DNA of 7,355 nt from Hyphomicrobiales bacterium (GTDB lineage Bacteria > Pseudomonadota > Alphaproteobacteria > Rhizobiales > Xanthobacteraceae): NCBI GenBank assembly GCA_026400425.1, contig JAPLPC010000223.1:1-7355 (forward strand). The letters are read 5' to 3'. The notes beneath the pieces are model-generated. The model ran no database searches, was not told the origin of the DNA, and worked only from the letters and a program-made list of their open reading frames with translations. This document shows positions 6,345 to 7,355 of this stretch, piece by piece. Made by a program: the position numbers and the translations under genes. Each line of letters begins with the position of its first letter. Position 1 is the stretch's first letter.

Positions 6345-6436
6345 CTGTAGGGCGGGCAAAGCGCAGCGTGCCCACCATCATCGTCACAGCACTTGAAGGT
6401 CGGCACGGCGCAAGAGCGCCTCTGCCCACCCTACAG
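6345..6436. repeat. Second REP-like element abutting the ilvC stop
   Basis: The outer ends CTGTAGGGCGGGCA (6345-6358) and TGCCCACCCTACAG (6423-6436) are inverted copies with one mismatch in 14. Inside, GGGCA/TGCCC (6354-6358 with 6370-6374) and GGCGC/GCGCC (6407-6411 with 6416-6420) form two separate hairpins. It starts two bases beyond the ilvC stop codon. From memory the GTAGGGTGGGCAAAGCG..GTGCCCACC motif recurs between genes in Bradyrhizobium-type genomes. It differs from the element at 2061-2167. No mobility gene is next to it. Confidence 0.75.
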
Positions 6437-6438
6437 GC

Positions 6439-7355
6439 TTAGTTCTTGGTCTTGTCGACCAACGCCTTTTCCTTGATCCACGGCATCATGTCGCGGAGCT
6501 TGCCGCCCACTTCCTCGATCGGATGGGCAGCGGCGCGGGCGCGGGTGGCCTTGAACGAGGCCTGGTTGACCTTGTTCTCCAGCATCCAGTCGCGCGCGAA
6601 CTTGCCGGACTGAATGTCGGTCAGCACGCGCTTCATCTCGGCCTTGGTTTCCGAGGTGACGATGCGCGGGCCGGTGACGTATTCGCCGTATTCCGCGGTG
6701 TTGGAGATCGAGTAGTTCATGTTGGCGATGCCGCCTTCATAGATCAGGTCGACGATCAGCTTCAGTTCGTGCAGGCACTCGAAGTAAGCCATTTCCGGCG
6801 CGTAGCCGGCTTCCACCAGCGTCTCGAAGCCGGCGCGGATCAGTTCGACGGTGCCGCCGCAGAGAACGACCTGCTCGCCGAACAGATCGGTTTCGCACTC
6901 TTCCTTGAAGGTGGTCTCGATGATGCCGGCGCGGCCGCCGCCGATGGCCGCCGCATAGGACAGTCCGAGATCATGGGCGTTGCCCGAGGAATCCTTGGCA
7001 ATCGCGATCAGGCATGGCACGCCGCCGCCGCGCTGGTACTCGGAGCGAACAGTGTGGCCGGGGCCCTTCGGCGCGACCATCAGCACGTCGAGGTCGGCGC
7101 GCGGTTCGATCAGGTTGAAGTGGACGTTGAGGCCATGGGCGAACAGCAGCGCCGCGCCCTGCTTCATGTTGGCTTGCAGGTGGTCGCGATAGATATCGCC
7201 CTGGAGTTCGTCCGGGGTCAGCATCATGACGACATCGGCCCACTTGGCGGCGTCGGCGACTTCCATGACCTTGAACTTCTCGCCTTCGGCCTTCTTGGCG
7301 GAGGCAGAACCCTTGCGCAGCGCGATGACCACGTCCTTCACGCCGCTGTCGCGCA
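6439..7355 (-). CDS. ilvC: Ketol-acid reductoisomerase, class I (5' end cut off)
   Basis: This enzyme carries out the second step of valine and isoleucine synthesis, isomerising and NADPH-reducing acetolactate or acetohydroxybutyrate in the cytoplasm. The gene runs off the window. The GTG at 7339-7341 is an internal Val (frame upstream reads RDSG-V-KDVVIALRKGS), so about 35 residues with the GxGxxG nucleotide motif are missing. Numbering from that Val, the Rossmann part carries MMLTPDELQGDIY and the active-site FAHGLN (His 69), then KGPGHTVRSEYQRGGGVP. The knotted C-terminal domain carries the Mg ligands Asp152 and Glu156 (ETDLFGEQ), Glu188 and Glu192 (FECLHELK), and the substrate Ser213 in SISNTAEYG. 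These spacings match class I enzymes, and the C-terminus is complete (DKTKN then TAA). It is followed by a REP-like element and a terminator, so it is not co-transcribed with the regulator gene. Confidence 0.98.
   Translation of the reverse strand, partial: RDSGVKDVVIALRKGSASAKKAEGEKFKVMEVADAAKWADVVMMLTPDELQGDIYRDHLQANMKQGAALLFAHGLNVHFNLIEPRADLDVLMVAPKGPGHTVRSEYQRGGGVPCLIAIAKDSSGNAHDLGLSYAAAIGGGRAGIIETTFKEECETDLFGEQVVLCGGTVELIRAGFETLVEAGYAPEMAYFECLHELKLIVDLIYEGGIANMNYSISNTAEYGEYVTGPRIVTSETKAEMKRVLTDIQSGKFARDWMLENKVNQASFKATRARAAAHPIEEVGGKLRDMMPWIKEKALVDKTKN

Noticed and set aside
7339..7341. GTG as the ilvC start
   Set aside because: The frame stays open to the window edge and encodes RDSG, which matches the family just after the missing GxGxxG region.
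1..7355. CRISPR array, tRNA, rRNA, riboswitch, toxin-antitoxin or defence genes
   Set aside because: No regularly spaced repeats, no cloverleaf or CCA end, and no recognisable gene of these classes were seen; nearly all sequence is explained by the six genes listed.

Overview
The window is 7.4 kb of GC-rich alphaproteobacterial chromosome, most likely from the Bradyrhizobium / Rhodopseudomonas / Afipia group (Nitrobacteraceae). This placement rests on the style of the ketol-acid reductoisomerase, the third-position GC bias, a LivK-type binding protein of the kind these genomes hold in many copies, and two palindromic intergenic repeats that I recall as common in this group. It is inference from reading, not from a search.

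Layout: (1) Bases 1-2051, plus strand: the 3' part of an osmoprotectant-type (OpuC/OsmV/EgtV-like) ABC ATPase gene, overlapping by 4 bases a gene for a permease fused to its own substrate-binding domain. Together they form a complete two-gene importer for a quaternary-ammonium-like solute (glycine betaine, choline, carnitine or ergothioneine). (2) Bases 2052-2174: the convergent gap to the next gene, filled by an inverted pair of REP-like hairpins. (3) Bases 2175-3920, minus strand: a membrane-anchored sulfatase-fold enzyme of the LtaS/YejM phosphoglycerol- or phosphoethanolamine-transferase type. (4) Bases 3921-4156: its leader plus a strong hairpin ending the upstream gene. (5) Bases 4157-6225, minus strand: a FadR-type GntR regulator (5482-6225) followed 92 bases later by a periplasmic LivK-like binding protein (4157-5389), probably one regulated unit. 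No permease or ATPase for this binding protein is in the window. (6) Bases 6226-6438: the regulator's leader with a 14-base direct repeat, an intrinsic terminator for the next gene, and a second, unrelated REP-like element. (7) Bases 6439-7355, minus strand: ilvC, cut by the window end and lacking only its first few dozen codons.

No tRNA, rRNA, CRISPR array, transposase or phage gene was seen, and no uncovered stretch exceeds 300 bases. The window looks like ordinary core and transport chromosome. I do not see a convincing new multi-gene system. The best second looks are the covarying REP pair, the fused importer with undetermined substrate, and the regulator/binding-protein pair with its direct-repeat leader.
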